A DNA stretch of 20,032 nucleotides. Origin: Moraxellaceae bacterium. GTDB lineage: Bacteria > Pseudomonadota > Gammaproteobacteria > Pseudomonadales > Moraxellaceae. Both the position numbers and the translations under genes were made by a program. Positions 13,758 through 20,032 of the stretch are shown one piece after another; within the stretch, counting starts at the first letter, position 1; every line of letters starts with the position of its first letter. The notes under the pieces are model-generated. The model worked only from the letters and a program-made list of their open reading frames with translations. It made no database searches and was not told where the DNA came from. Location of the stretch: assembly GCA_030684415.1 (NCBI GenBank), contig JAUXNL010000588.1:1-20032 (forward strand), written 5' to 3'.

Positions 13758-14762
13758 TCAGCGCATGGCTACCGTGCATTCGGCACGTGCTGGCTCATGC
13801 CGGCAGCGCACCTGCCGCAGCAGCGCCATCATCCGCGCATCGTAAAACCCTTCGCGCTGCATTTGTGCTCGTAACTCATCCAGCATTTGCCGGTAGCGGT
13901 CTTGCTCAGCCATGCTCAACTCCTGCCAATAGCGCGGCTTTACGGCCGCTTCAGCATCGGCAATCACTTTCAGACCGGCGTCCATACGGGCCGGAATGCT
14001 ACTGCGCAACCGCGCGGCAAAGCCGGCAGGAAAGCGCTCACTGCGCACCAGCAGCGTGGCTGTCAGCGGCATCAGCGGAAAGCGGTACACGGCGCCATGA
14101 TCGCCCAAGCCCTTGTGCAACTCGAAATGCCGGAACAGCAGGGCCGGCGCGGCAATCACGTCTACCTGGCCGTTATTGAAGCGCATGGCGTACTGGCTGA
14201 CATCCGAGCCCACCGGCTGTGCGCCCAGCGTCTGCACAATGCGCGCCTGGCTACGGTCCCACTCCAGCACGCCGATACGACGGCCGGCGAGAGCATCAGG
14301 TGTGTCGCGATAACGGTCTCGCACCAGCACATAGAGATTGCCGAGCGGAATCACCCCGGCCACCTCGATGCCGCCACGGCGCAAATCAGCGTCGAGCTTC
14401 GGATTGGCCAGCACACCAGCCAGACTTTTCATTTCAGCAGGCGTCGACAAGGTGCCGGGTGCATCAATCGAGCCCACAAAAGGATTGAACTGGCGTGCAC
14501 GCAATGTAGAGATGGCGATGCCGTCGCACTGGCCGGCCTTGAAGTCTTCTACCGCCAGACGCTCATCGTGATACGCCACCACTTTGAGCTTGGGCGCACT
14601 GCCGGCCAGATAATTCCGGGCCAGTGCAGAAAGGTCACCACTGGCACCGGCAGGATCAAATACACAAAAACGCGGAGCATCGGCCGCAGCGGCCGGCTGC
14701 GCAACAAGGCCAACGGTCAGCAGAGGCAGGGACAGCAACAGGGTTCGAGTCTGATACCACAT
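13758..14762 (-). CDS. Secreted putative solute-binding protein, AdeT1/2-like
   Basis: From the ATG at 14762 (GAGG six nt upstream) the protein has 334 residues with a clear signal peptide: MWYQTRT, a hydrophobic core and AQPAAAA before about residue 27. The mature part has FCVFDPAGASGD, CDGIAISTLRARQFNPFVGSIDA, GAQPVGSDVSQYAMRFNNGQ and a C-terminal RQVRC..C pair. By recall these match Acinetobacter AdeT-type proteins, once proposed as RND efflux parts but built like periplasmic substrate-binding proteins. It is probably periplasmic; the ligand is unknown and no transporter gene adjoins it. An upstream in-frame start at 14834 exists but would bury the signal peptide. Whether it influences drug resistance here cannot be said. 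Confidence 0.83.
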   Translation of the reverse strand: MWYQTRTLLLSLPLLTVGLVAQPAAAADAPRFCVFDPAGASGDLSALARNYLAGSAPKLKVVAYHDERLAVEDFKAGQCDGIAISTLRARQFNPFVGSIDAPGTLSTPAEMKSLAGVLANPKLDADLRRGGIEVAGVIPLGNLYVLVRDRYRDTPDALAGRRIGVLEWDRSQARIVQTLGAQPVGSDVSQYAMRFNNGQVDVIAAPALLFRHFELHKGLGDHGAVYRFPLMPLTATLLVRSERFPAGFAARLRSSIPARMDAGLKVIADAEAAVKPRYWQELSMAEQDRYRQMLDELRAQMQREGFYDARMMALLRQVRCRHEPARAECTVAMR

Positions 14763-15189
14763 GACACACCTCACAGAATTCTCCGGAAAACCTTTTACGG
14801 CAGGCATGTGCAACTGGCAGATGCCAAGCCACACACGGATTCCTCCCTGAAGGCAGTACTCCTGTTCCCCTCCCGGTCACGCGACATTCTTTTTTTATGA
14901 GGCTGAATTGTTCTGATGGCCACGACATTGATGCGGCTCAAGCGCCGGCATAGTCGTGGTGAGTGCGGCCTTTGCCAAACCCGCACGTGATGCAGGTGCG
15001 TGGCAGGCATGACGGCAATACCTCTGCCTGTTCGCCATGATGGGGTCACTCCTCCTGTTTGCAAGCGAAGGGCATGCCATCTGCTGAAATAAAACTCGAG
15101 GACTACGGATAACCAAACAATACAGGCGTCAGGCACCTGCATTGCAGTGGGGAACACCGGGTGGCGCTCAGACCTTGCTCAGCCAGTGC
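14763..15189. other. Intergenic region between olsA and the AdeT-like gene
   Basis: About 427 nt with no recognised gene. A 47-codon minus-strand frame at 14895-15038 (beginning MANRQRYCRHACHAP) is preceded by AGGAGGAGT at a workable distance, but its sequence is Arg/His/Ala-rich without further support. A T7 tract lies near 14889-14896. No clear terminator after olsA and no convincing promoter for the AdeT-like gene was found. Confidence 0.35.
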
Positions 15190-16029
15190 TCAGGTTTTGC
15201 GCTGCTGCAACTCTGCCAGCGCCAGGCCCATGCGCACTTCCAGTGCTTTTGCGAGGCTGCGCGCATCATGCTCACCCACAGGCTCAGGTGGCAGCACCAG
15301 CAAATCAACCACCATGCCGTCGCCCTTCAGGATGTCGATGGCATGTGACAGGAATTCGTCATCACCAATAAAAGGCGCATGCGGATGCAGGGCATCGTGT
15401 TCATCCCGGTAACAGAGCAGCACCGGCTGTACCGGCACTTGTGCTTCCACCGCCGCCGTAAAGAGCTTGTGGAAAAAACGCTTGAGACGATGGCCATCGG
15501 TGGTAGTGCCTTCCGGAAAAAACAGCACATTACGACCATCGCGCAGATGCCCGGCGAGTTGCTGGCCAACATTGCCGGCATCCCCCGAGCCACGCTGGAT
15601 GAACAAGGTTCCGGCCACGCGCGCCAACCAGCCCACCACTGGCCACTTCGCCACTTCGGCCTTGGACAGGAAATAGACAGGGAAATGCGTGCCGATCACG
15701 GGAATGTCGAGCCAGGACACATGATTGGACACCCACATCGCGCGGCCCACCAGCGGCGCCCCTTGCACGCGGATCTCCAGCCCCAGAATGTTGCAGAAGC
15801 GACGGTGCCACCAGCGGATGACGGGTTGCTGCCAAGGCTGGTATTGCACGAAAGCGGCGCCGCAGAGCACGGCCAGTACCGCGCCTTCGACCAGATGCAG
15901 GCCGAGGCGGGCAAAGCGGTAATAAAGGCGAAGCCGGATGAAAAGCGTGTTGTCGCGTTGGGCTGTCACTGTCAGGCGCCGTTGCAGAAGTCCGGCAAAG
16001 GCTACCTCATCCGCCGCATCCGTGAACAT
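15190..16029 (-). CDS. olsA: Lyso-ornithine lipid O-acyltransferase (PlsC-like)
   Basis: The 279-residue protein belongs to the PlsC/LPLAT acyltransferases. The catalytic HX4D motif is NHVSWLD (102-108), followed by the acceptor-binding FIQRGSGD (143-150) and FFPEGTTTDG (170-179). One or two hydrophobic segments (about 42-62) should anchor it at the inner membrane. Directly downstream of olsB and overlapping it by one base (TGATG), it fits OlsA, which adds a second, ester-linked acyl chain to lyso-ornithine lipid. On sequence alone it could instead be a general 1-acylglycerol-3-phosphate acyltransferase; the pairing decides. Start ATG 16029 is chosen because the longer frame to 16221 runs out of frame through olsB. 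Confidence 0.85.
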   Translation of the reverse strand: MFTDAADEVAFAGLLQRRLTVTAQRDNTLFIRLRLYYRFARLGLHLVEGAVLAVLCGAAFVQYQPWQQPVIRWWHRRFCNILGLEIRVQGAPLVGRAMWVSNHVSWLDIPVIGTHFPVYFLSKAEVAKWPVVGWLARVAGTLFIQRGSGDAGNVGQQLAGHLRDGRNVLFFPEGTTTDGHRLKRFFHKLFTAAVEAQVPVQPVLLCYRDEHDALHPHAPFIGDDEFLSHAIDILKGDGMVVDLLVLPPEPVGEHDARSLAKALEVRMGLALAELQQRKT

Positions 16030-16817
16030 CAGCCGGCCTTGAGAAAGCGCTGGGCGTAGCGTGCGGTGAGCGTGGACACATCGAGCAGCACGAACACGTC
16101 GGCACAGTTGAACTCGGGGTCCCAGCAGGCTTCGCCGCCGATCTTGCAGCCCATGCGCAGATACGCCTTGAGCAAGGGCGGCAACTGGGTGGCCGGGGCA
16201 CCCGCGGGTGCATCGATGCACAGGCCACGATGCGGTGTTACCCGCAAGCCGGGCTCAACGAAGTGCTGCTCGCGCAGGGCCGGCATGATAGCAGCGAAAT
16301 TGTGACCGCCGTCGCGCAGGCTGATGCTGGCGCAGCCGAGCAGGTAGCTGAACTCCTGTGTTACCAGATAATCCGCCAGCGCCGACCACAATACGGTAAT
16401 GGCGGCGCCAGAGCGGTAGTCGGCGTGCACACAAGTGCGACCGATCTCCAGCACACGGCCCGGCAGTTTTTCGAGGGCAGCCAGATCAAATTCGTGTGCA
16501 GAATAAAAGCTGCCGGCGAGCCGTGATTTTTCGCGAGTCAGTAAGCGCGTGGTGGCAATCAGCAGGCCATTGGCGGTGTCGTAGACGTTCAGGTGCTCGC
16601 AAAAACCGTCAAAGTCATCGCGATCCAGTCCGTCCGGATCATCGAAACTCACACCGTACTCTTCGCCGAATACCTGGGCGCGCAAGGCTTGAGCGTCCCG
16701 CAGTTCGCGAGCATCGCGCACAAAGCGTGCTTCGAGCTTCGGTTTGCTGCGCACAGGTGCCGGGGCCGGCATCATGGCAGGGTTGTGCTCTCGTTGATTC
16801 AGGGCCAGCGCCTGCAT
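16029..16817 (-). CDS. olsB: L-ornithine N-alpha-acyltransferase (GNAT fold)
   Basis: The 262-residue protein matches the OlsB group of GNAT-like acyltransferases: EARFVRDARELRDAQALRAQVF (29-50; start of the fold), an acidic DDPDGLDRDDFDGFCEHLNVYD stretch (59-80), RLAGSFYSAHEFDL, and the core EIGRTCVHADYRSGAAI (124-140). OlsB links a 3-hydroxyacyl chain from acyl carrier protein to the alpha-amino group of ornithine, the first step to ornithine lipids; bacteria often induce this when phosphate is short. ATG 16817 has GAGG eight nt upstream and is preferred over the ATG-less extension to 16868. olsA follows with a one-base overlap. No Pho box was identified upstream. Family members were once annotated as hemolysins. 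Confidence 0.88.
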   Translation of the reverse strand: MQALALNQREHNPAMMPAPAPVRSKPKLEARFVRDARELRDAQALRAQVFGEEYGVSFDDPDGLDRDDFDGFCEHLNVYDTANGLLIATTRLLTREKSRLAGSFYSAHEFDLAALEKLPGRVLEIGRTCVHADYRSGAAITVLWSALADYLVTQEFSYLLGCASISLRDGGHNFAAIMPALREQHFVEPGLRVTPHRGLCIDAPAGAPATQLPPLLKAYLRMGCKIGGEACWDPEFNCADVFVLLDVSTLTARYAQRFLKAG

Positions 16818-17128
16818 CGTTCGTTCCTCATGTCTTCTGTTCACGCTGCCATATTCGGCAGGGCGCATTGAGGAGACGTGACGGAATCGTGAACTTTTGA
16901 AGACACGCTGTCAGACAATCACAGGCGGTGAACGGCGACAGCGAAAGGCGCTCACGGCAACGGCAAAGCTGCCAGCCAGACAAGGCGGCCGGATGACAGA
17001 CACCTACATGACAGGCATCGGCTCTGTGCCAAAAGCCCTGAATCGCACCCTTGGGCCGGAGTCGCAGGCATGAAAAAAGCCGGCAGATGCCGGCTTCGTT
17101 CAGAGCTTCGTTCAACGCAAAACAAAAC
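16818..17128. other. Region upstream of olsB
   Basis: This 311-nt gap must carry the olsB-olsA promoter. No clear -35/-10 pair or Pho-box direct repeat could be made out by eye. Its far end holds the terminator of the gene at 17129 (17073-17096), which separates the ols operon from that gene. Confidence 0.4.
17073..17096 (-). terminator. Intrinsic terminator of the small exported-protein gene
   Basis: On the minus strand AAGCCGGCA and TGCCGGCTT form a 9-bp stem with a tight loop, followed by TTTTTT. It lies 32 nt beyond the stop at 17129, so this gene and olsB are separate transcription units. Confidence 0.9.
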
Positions 17129-17440
17129 TCAGTCGAGCGGCGTGACGGCCGCCACCACCACTTGCCCGGCCTCAAACCGGATATCACAGGCGTACTGGCT
17201 ATCGCTGCCCCAGACCACCGAGACGCCGTTTTGCGAGGCAACGGCTTGCGCTTCGTCGGCCAGCGACCGGACACGGCCAAGGATGGTGCTGGCGCTTTCA
17301 CCAGGCGTTGCGGCGGCACAAAAGCTGACCGCCCGGGATTCCGCCTGGCGCTCGCCGACATGGGCATAAAGACTGGCCGTCACCAAGGCAATGCCAGTGG
17401 CCAGGGCAAGGCGAGGGGCGAGTGTTCGCAAGGTGTTCAT
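17129..17440 (-). CDS. Small exported or membrane-anchored protein, unknown function
   Basis: From the ATG at 17440 the protein has 103 residues. It opens with a basic MNTLRTLAPR, then a hydrophobic stretch LALATGIALVTASLYAHV (about 11-28), consistent with a signal peptide or N-terminal anchor. The rest is a soluble domain of about 70 residues with two cysteines (SFCAAATP and QYACDIRF), which could form a disulfide in the periplasm. The frame is open back to a GTG at 17530, but the extra 30 residues are Gln/Arg-rich and displace the signal peptide; the ATG is preferred despite a weak SD (AGG about ten nt away). A possible -10, TATAAA, lies at 17533-17538 on the minus strand. Its own terminator follows. 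Family not recognised. Confidence 0.65.
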   Translation of the reverse strand: MNTLRTLAPRLALATGIALVTASLYAHVGERQAESRAVSFCAAATPGESASTILGRVRSLADEAQAVASQNGVSVVWGSDSQYACDIRFEAGQVVVAAVTPLD

Positions 17441-17614
17441 CAGAAGGGCCTGCTGTTCTTGTTGTCGGTGTTTTAGAAGAGGAATGCCGGCCTGTCGGCC
17501 AGACCGGCGAAACGCGCCGGTCACAGACACTGTTTATACCCCTATTGATCGCAAGGTTAAAGCTGGTTCCCGATAAGTGCGCGACAAGTACACGATCTAT
17601 CCGCGGCAAGTGGC

Positions 17615-17650
17615 GCCACTATTAACACCATCAGTAACGCCACCATTAAC
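17615..17650. repeat. Three imperfect 12-nt tandem repeats
   Basis: The units GCCACTATTAAC (17615-17626), ACCATCAGTAAC (17627-17638) and GCCACCATTAAC (17639-17650) are contiguous and differ at a few positions. They lie between the ppc terminator and the downstream gene's promoter region. Confidence 0.65.
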
Positions 17651-17655
17651 AGCTT

Positions 17656-17687
17656 GCTGAAAAACGCCCATCCCGGCTTTTTTCAGC
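17656..17687 (-). terminator. Probable terminator of ppc
   Basis: Arms GCTGAAAAA (17656-17664) and TTTTTCAGC (17679-17687) pair, with an inner GCC/GGC extension. On the minus strand the G+C part is followed by GTTTTTC. It lies about 100 nt after the ppc stop; the near-symmetry may allow use in both directions. Confidence 0.5.
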
Positions 17688-17785
17688 CCGCGATTCCGGC
17701 ACATGCCCGGACTCGCTCCACGCGGAGTCCATCACTTAGGCGTGATTGATTCACGAGCCATAGCGCGACAGAGACTACACGCTGC

Positions 17786-20032
17786 TCAACCAGTGTTACG
17801 CAGGCCGGCGGCAATACCGGCGATAGTGACCATCAGTGCCTGATCAAAGTGCTTGTCTTGCTCGCCGGCTTCGCGACGCCGGTGCATCAGCTCGGCCTGC
17901 AGCAGGTGCAGGGGCTCGATATACGGCGTCCGTACATTGATGGACCGGCGCAGCACGGGGTTATTCTCCAGCAGCGGGCGGCCAAGCTTGACGCGCTGCA
18001 GGGCCTCCACCGTAATCTGCAAGCGCTGGCGCAACTCCAGACCCAGCGCCTGTAGCGCCGGGTCATTCCCTGCCAAGCGCGCTTCGTAAAACGCCACCAC
18101 GCCAGCATCGGCCTTGGCAAGCACCATCTCGAGCATGTCGAGTACCGCGGCGAAATAGGGCCATTCGCGCACCATCTCGCGCAGCAGTTCCTCCTTGCCG
18201 GCATCCATTACGGTATTGAGTGCACGCCCCGTACCCAGCCACGCCGGCAGCATCAGGCGTACCTGCGTCCAGGCAAACACCCAGGGAATGGCACGCAGGG
18301 ACTCCACACCCCCCGTAGGTTTGCGCTTGGCGGGGCGTGAGCCCAGCGGCAGCATCTGCAATTCGGTTTCCGGGGTGACCGTGCGCAGGTAGCGCACGAA
18401 ATCAGGCGTGTCGCGCACGGTTTCGCGGTAAACAGCCAGTGAAATCTTCGTCATCTCCTGCATCAGTGCGCGCCACTCCGGCTTGGGCACCGGTGGTGGT
18501 AGCAAGGTCGCCTCTAACGTGGCCGAGGCGTAAAGATCGAGATTGCGGATGGCGATGCCGGTCATGCCGAATTTGAAGCGGATCATCTCGCCCTGCTCGG
18601 TCACACGAATCGAGCCGCCCACCGAGCCCGGGGGCTGAGAAAGGAGCGCTTGATGAGCCGGCGCACCACCACGGCTCACCGAGCCCCCACGGCCATGGAA
18701 CAACGTCAGTTTGACGCCATGCTTTTCCGCCACGGCTGTAAGCGCTTCCTGCGCACGGTACTGGGCCCAGTTGGCAGTGAGAAAGCCGGCGTCCTTGGCC
18801 GAATCGGAGTAACCGATCATTACTTCCTGACGGTTGTCGATGGCGGCGCGATACCAAGGAATAGAGAGCAGCGCGTCGATACAGGCAGCAGCGCCATCAA
18901 GATCGTCAAGCGTCTCGAATAGAGGCACAACACGCAGCAGTCGCGGCATTTCCGCTTTCTGCTGCAACAACATCACCGCCAGCACATCGCTAGGGCTTTC
19001 CGCCATGGAAATGACGTAGGCACCGAGTGAGTCACCGGACTGACTGGCCAAGACGCTGAACGTGGCCAGCACTTCCTGCACATCGGGCGAGGCGAGTGGC
19101 GTGCCAGGTACGGCCGTCGGGTGTGCCGGCAGCAGCGGGCGGGGATTCTGCAATTCAGCCAGTAAAAAAGCCTGACGCGCAGCTTCGCTCCACTCGAGAT
19201 AACGGCCCAGCCCGAGATACTGCGTGATGGCATCCAGTGCTTCGCTATGGCGGGCGGCGTCCTGGCGGACATCCAAGCGCAAGAGTTCCACACCGAAACA
19301 GGCAATCCGGCGCAGGATGTCCAGCAAGGTGCCATTGGCGATGTCGCCCATGCCGCAGTCGGTCAACGAATCAAAGCAGCGCTTGAGCGGCGCAAACAGT
19401 TCGGCGGAGTGGTGATAAATGTCGGTGGCGTCGGCGGCGGGATTGGTCAGCGCCGCATCGGCCCAGTCCCGCGTGAGCGCAAGACGCCGGCGCACCTCAC
19501 GCAAGAGATCACGGTAGGGCTCGGTGCTGCCCTCGCCGACATCGGCCCGGAGCGCGGCATTGCAATCGCTCATCGACAGCTCGGCACGCAGGGCATCAAT
19601 GTCGCGCCAGAACAGGTCGGCGGCCATCCAGCGCGCGAGCAGCAACACCTCGCGCGTGACCGTATGCGTGACATTCGGATTGCCATCACGGTCGCCGCCC
19701 ATCCACGAGGCAAACCGCACCGGTGACGAGTCCAGCGGCAGGGACGCACCGGTGTACTCCTGCAGCACGGCATCAAACTCGCGCAGGAATTGCGGCACCG
19801 CCTGCCACAAGGTCTGCTCGATGGCAGTAAAACCCCAGCGCGCCTCGTCTACCGGTGTCGGTCGGCTCTTGCGGATTTCATCGGTATGCCAAGCGGCAAT
19901 CACATGCCGGCGCAACTCGCGCAACTCCTGCTCGCGCTCGACCGGCGTCAGGCCGCCATGATCCAGGCGCTCCAGACTGTCGGCAATGTCATCGTATTTC
20001 TGGATCAGGGTGCGGCGACTGACTTCGGTTGG
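17786..20032 (-). CDS. ppc: Phosphoenolpyruvate carboxylase (partial, 5' end outside window)
   Basis: The minus strand is open from the window edge to the stop at 17786, giving 748 C-terminal residues of an enzyme usually near 880-900. The first residues, PTEVSRRTLIQKYDDIADSL, are the end of the conserved TAHPTE active-site region, so roughly 140 residues are missing. Other motifs are GDRDGNPNVT, GYSDSAKDAGFLTANWAQY, the catalytic FHGRGGSVSRGG, SIRVTEQGEMIRFKFG, and the C-terminal LRNTG. It carboxylates phosphoenolpyruvate with bicarbonate to give oxaloacetate, replenishing the TCA cycle. No internal disruption is seen, and the true start cannot be given. Confidence 0.96.
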   Translation of the reverse strand, partial: PTEVSRRTLIQKYDDIADSLERLDHGGLTPVEREQELRELRRHVIAAWHTDEIRKSRPTPVDEARWGFTAIEQTLWQAVPQFLREFDAVLQEYTGASLPLDSSPVRFASWMGGDRDGNPNVTHTVTREVLLLARWMAADLFWRDIDALRAELSMSDCNAALRADVGEGSTEPYRDLLREVRRRLALTRDWADAALTNPAADATDIYHHSAELFAPLKRCFDSLTDCGMGDIANGTLLDILRRIACFGVELLRLDVRQDAARHSEALDAITQYLGLGRYLEWSEAARQAFLLAELQNPRPLLPAHPTAVPGTPLASPDVQEVLATFSVLASQSGDSLGAYVISMAESPSDVLAVMLLQQKAEMPRLLRVVPLFETLDDLDGAAACIDALLSIPWYRAAIDNRQEVMIGYSDSAKDAGFLTANWAQYRAQEALTAVAEKHGVKLTLFHGRGGSVSRGGAPAHQALLSQPPGSVGGSIRVTEQGEMIRFKFGMTGIAIRNLDLYASATLEATLLPPPVPKPEWRALMQEMTKISLAVYRETVRDTPDFVRYLRTVTPETELQMLPLGSRPAKRKPTGGVESLRAIPWVFAWTQVRLMLPAWLGTGRALNTVMDAGKEELLREMVREWPYFAAVLDMLEMVLAKADAGVVAFYEARLAGNDPALQALGLELRQRLQITVEALQRVKLGRPLLENNPVLRRSINVRTPYIEPLHLLQAELMHRRREAGEQDKHFDQALMVTIAGIAAGLRNTG

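Larger units (their letters stand above)
17441..17785. other. Intergenic region downstream of ppc
   Basis: These 345 nt follow the ppc stop. They contain a likely ppc terminator (17656-17687), a 12-nt triple repeat (17615-17650), a hairpin GACCGGCG/CGCCGGTC (17502-17522) without T-tract, and a candidate -10 box for the next minus-strand gene. A minus-strand frame through the repeat reads as a short hydrophobic peptide (MVALLMVLIVAPLAAD) but has no SD. Confidence 0.4.

Noticed and set aside
13887..14900. Plus-strand open frame of 337 codons
   Set aside because: Antisense to the AdeT-like gene, which has a signal peptide, SD and family motifs; the shadow has none.
14895..15038. 47-codon minus-strand frame with a good SD (AGGAGGAGT)
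   Set aside because: The SD and spacing are acceptable, but the peptide is short, compositionally like non-coding GC-rich DNA and unsupported by context; kept only as a note.

Overview
The window reads as chromosomal DNA of a GC-rich gammaproteobacterium, most likely Pseudomonadales-like. The basis is the gene content: a Grx4-type glutaredoxin next to argD-argF, an AdeT1/2-type solute-binding protein of the kind known from Acinetobacter, an olsB-olsA ornithine-lipid pair and a proteobacterial ppc. This is inference from families; no rRNA or tRNA was seen and the genus is not resolved. Coding density is high, except for one AT-rich stretch at about 8132-8800.

Layout. 1-234 (-): 5' part of monothiol glutaredoxin grxD. 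235-682: non-coding, with successive hairpins and a terminator-like stem before argD. 683-2796 (+): argD and argF, overlapping by ATGA and closed by a strong terminator. 3171-4538 (-): membrane CHASE-GGDEF diguanylate cyclase. 4539-5055: non-coding, with an 18-nt triple tandem repeat and a REP-like palindrome. 5056-7646: a divergon of an Old Yellow Enzyme-family oxidoreductase (-) against an ArsR-type regulator and a metallo-beta-lactamase-fold hydrolase (+). 7724-8735 (-): a decayed stretch with a gspG-like pseudopilin carrying two compensating indels, and two small AT-rich membrane-protein genes, the first with an apparent frameshift. 8813-13502: a catabolic-looking module, with an AraC-type regulator (-) divergent from SDR, Baeyer-Villiger-type flavin monooxygenase and patatin-like lipase (+), ending in a 22-bp perfect inverted repeat. 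13758-14762 (-): secreted AdeT1/2-like protein. 15190-16817 (-): olsA and olsB. 17129-17440 (-): small exported protein with its own terminator. 17786-20032 (-): ppc, 5' end outside the window.

How they work together. argD makes N-acetylornithine and argF consumes ornithine; OlsB/OlsA also use ornithine, as the head group of phosphate-free membrane lipids. The SDR/monooxygenase/patatin set suits oxidation of an alcohol to a ketone, Baeyer-Villiger conversion to an ester or lactone, and ester hydrolysis, under an AraC-type activator; the substrate cannot be read from sequence. The ArsR/OYE/MBL divergon looks like a small inducible detoxification or catabolic unit. I see no CRISPR array, prophage, insertion sequence or recognised defence system. 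The least explained part is the decayed pseudopilin and AT-rich membrane-protein block at 7.7-8.8 kb.
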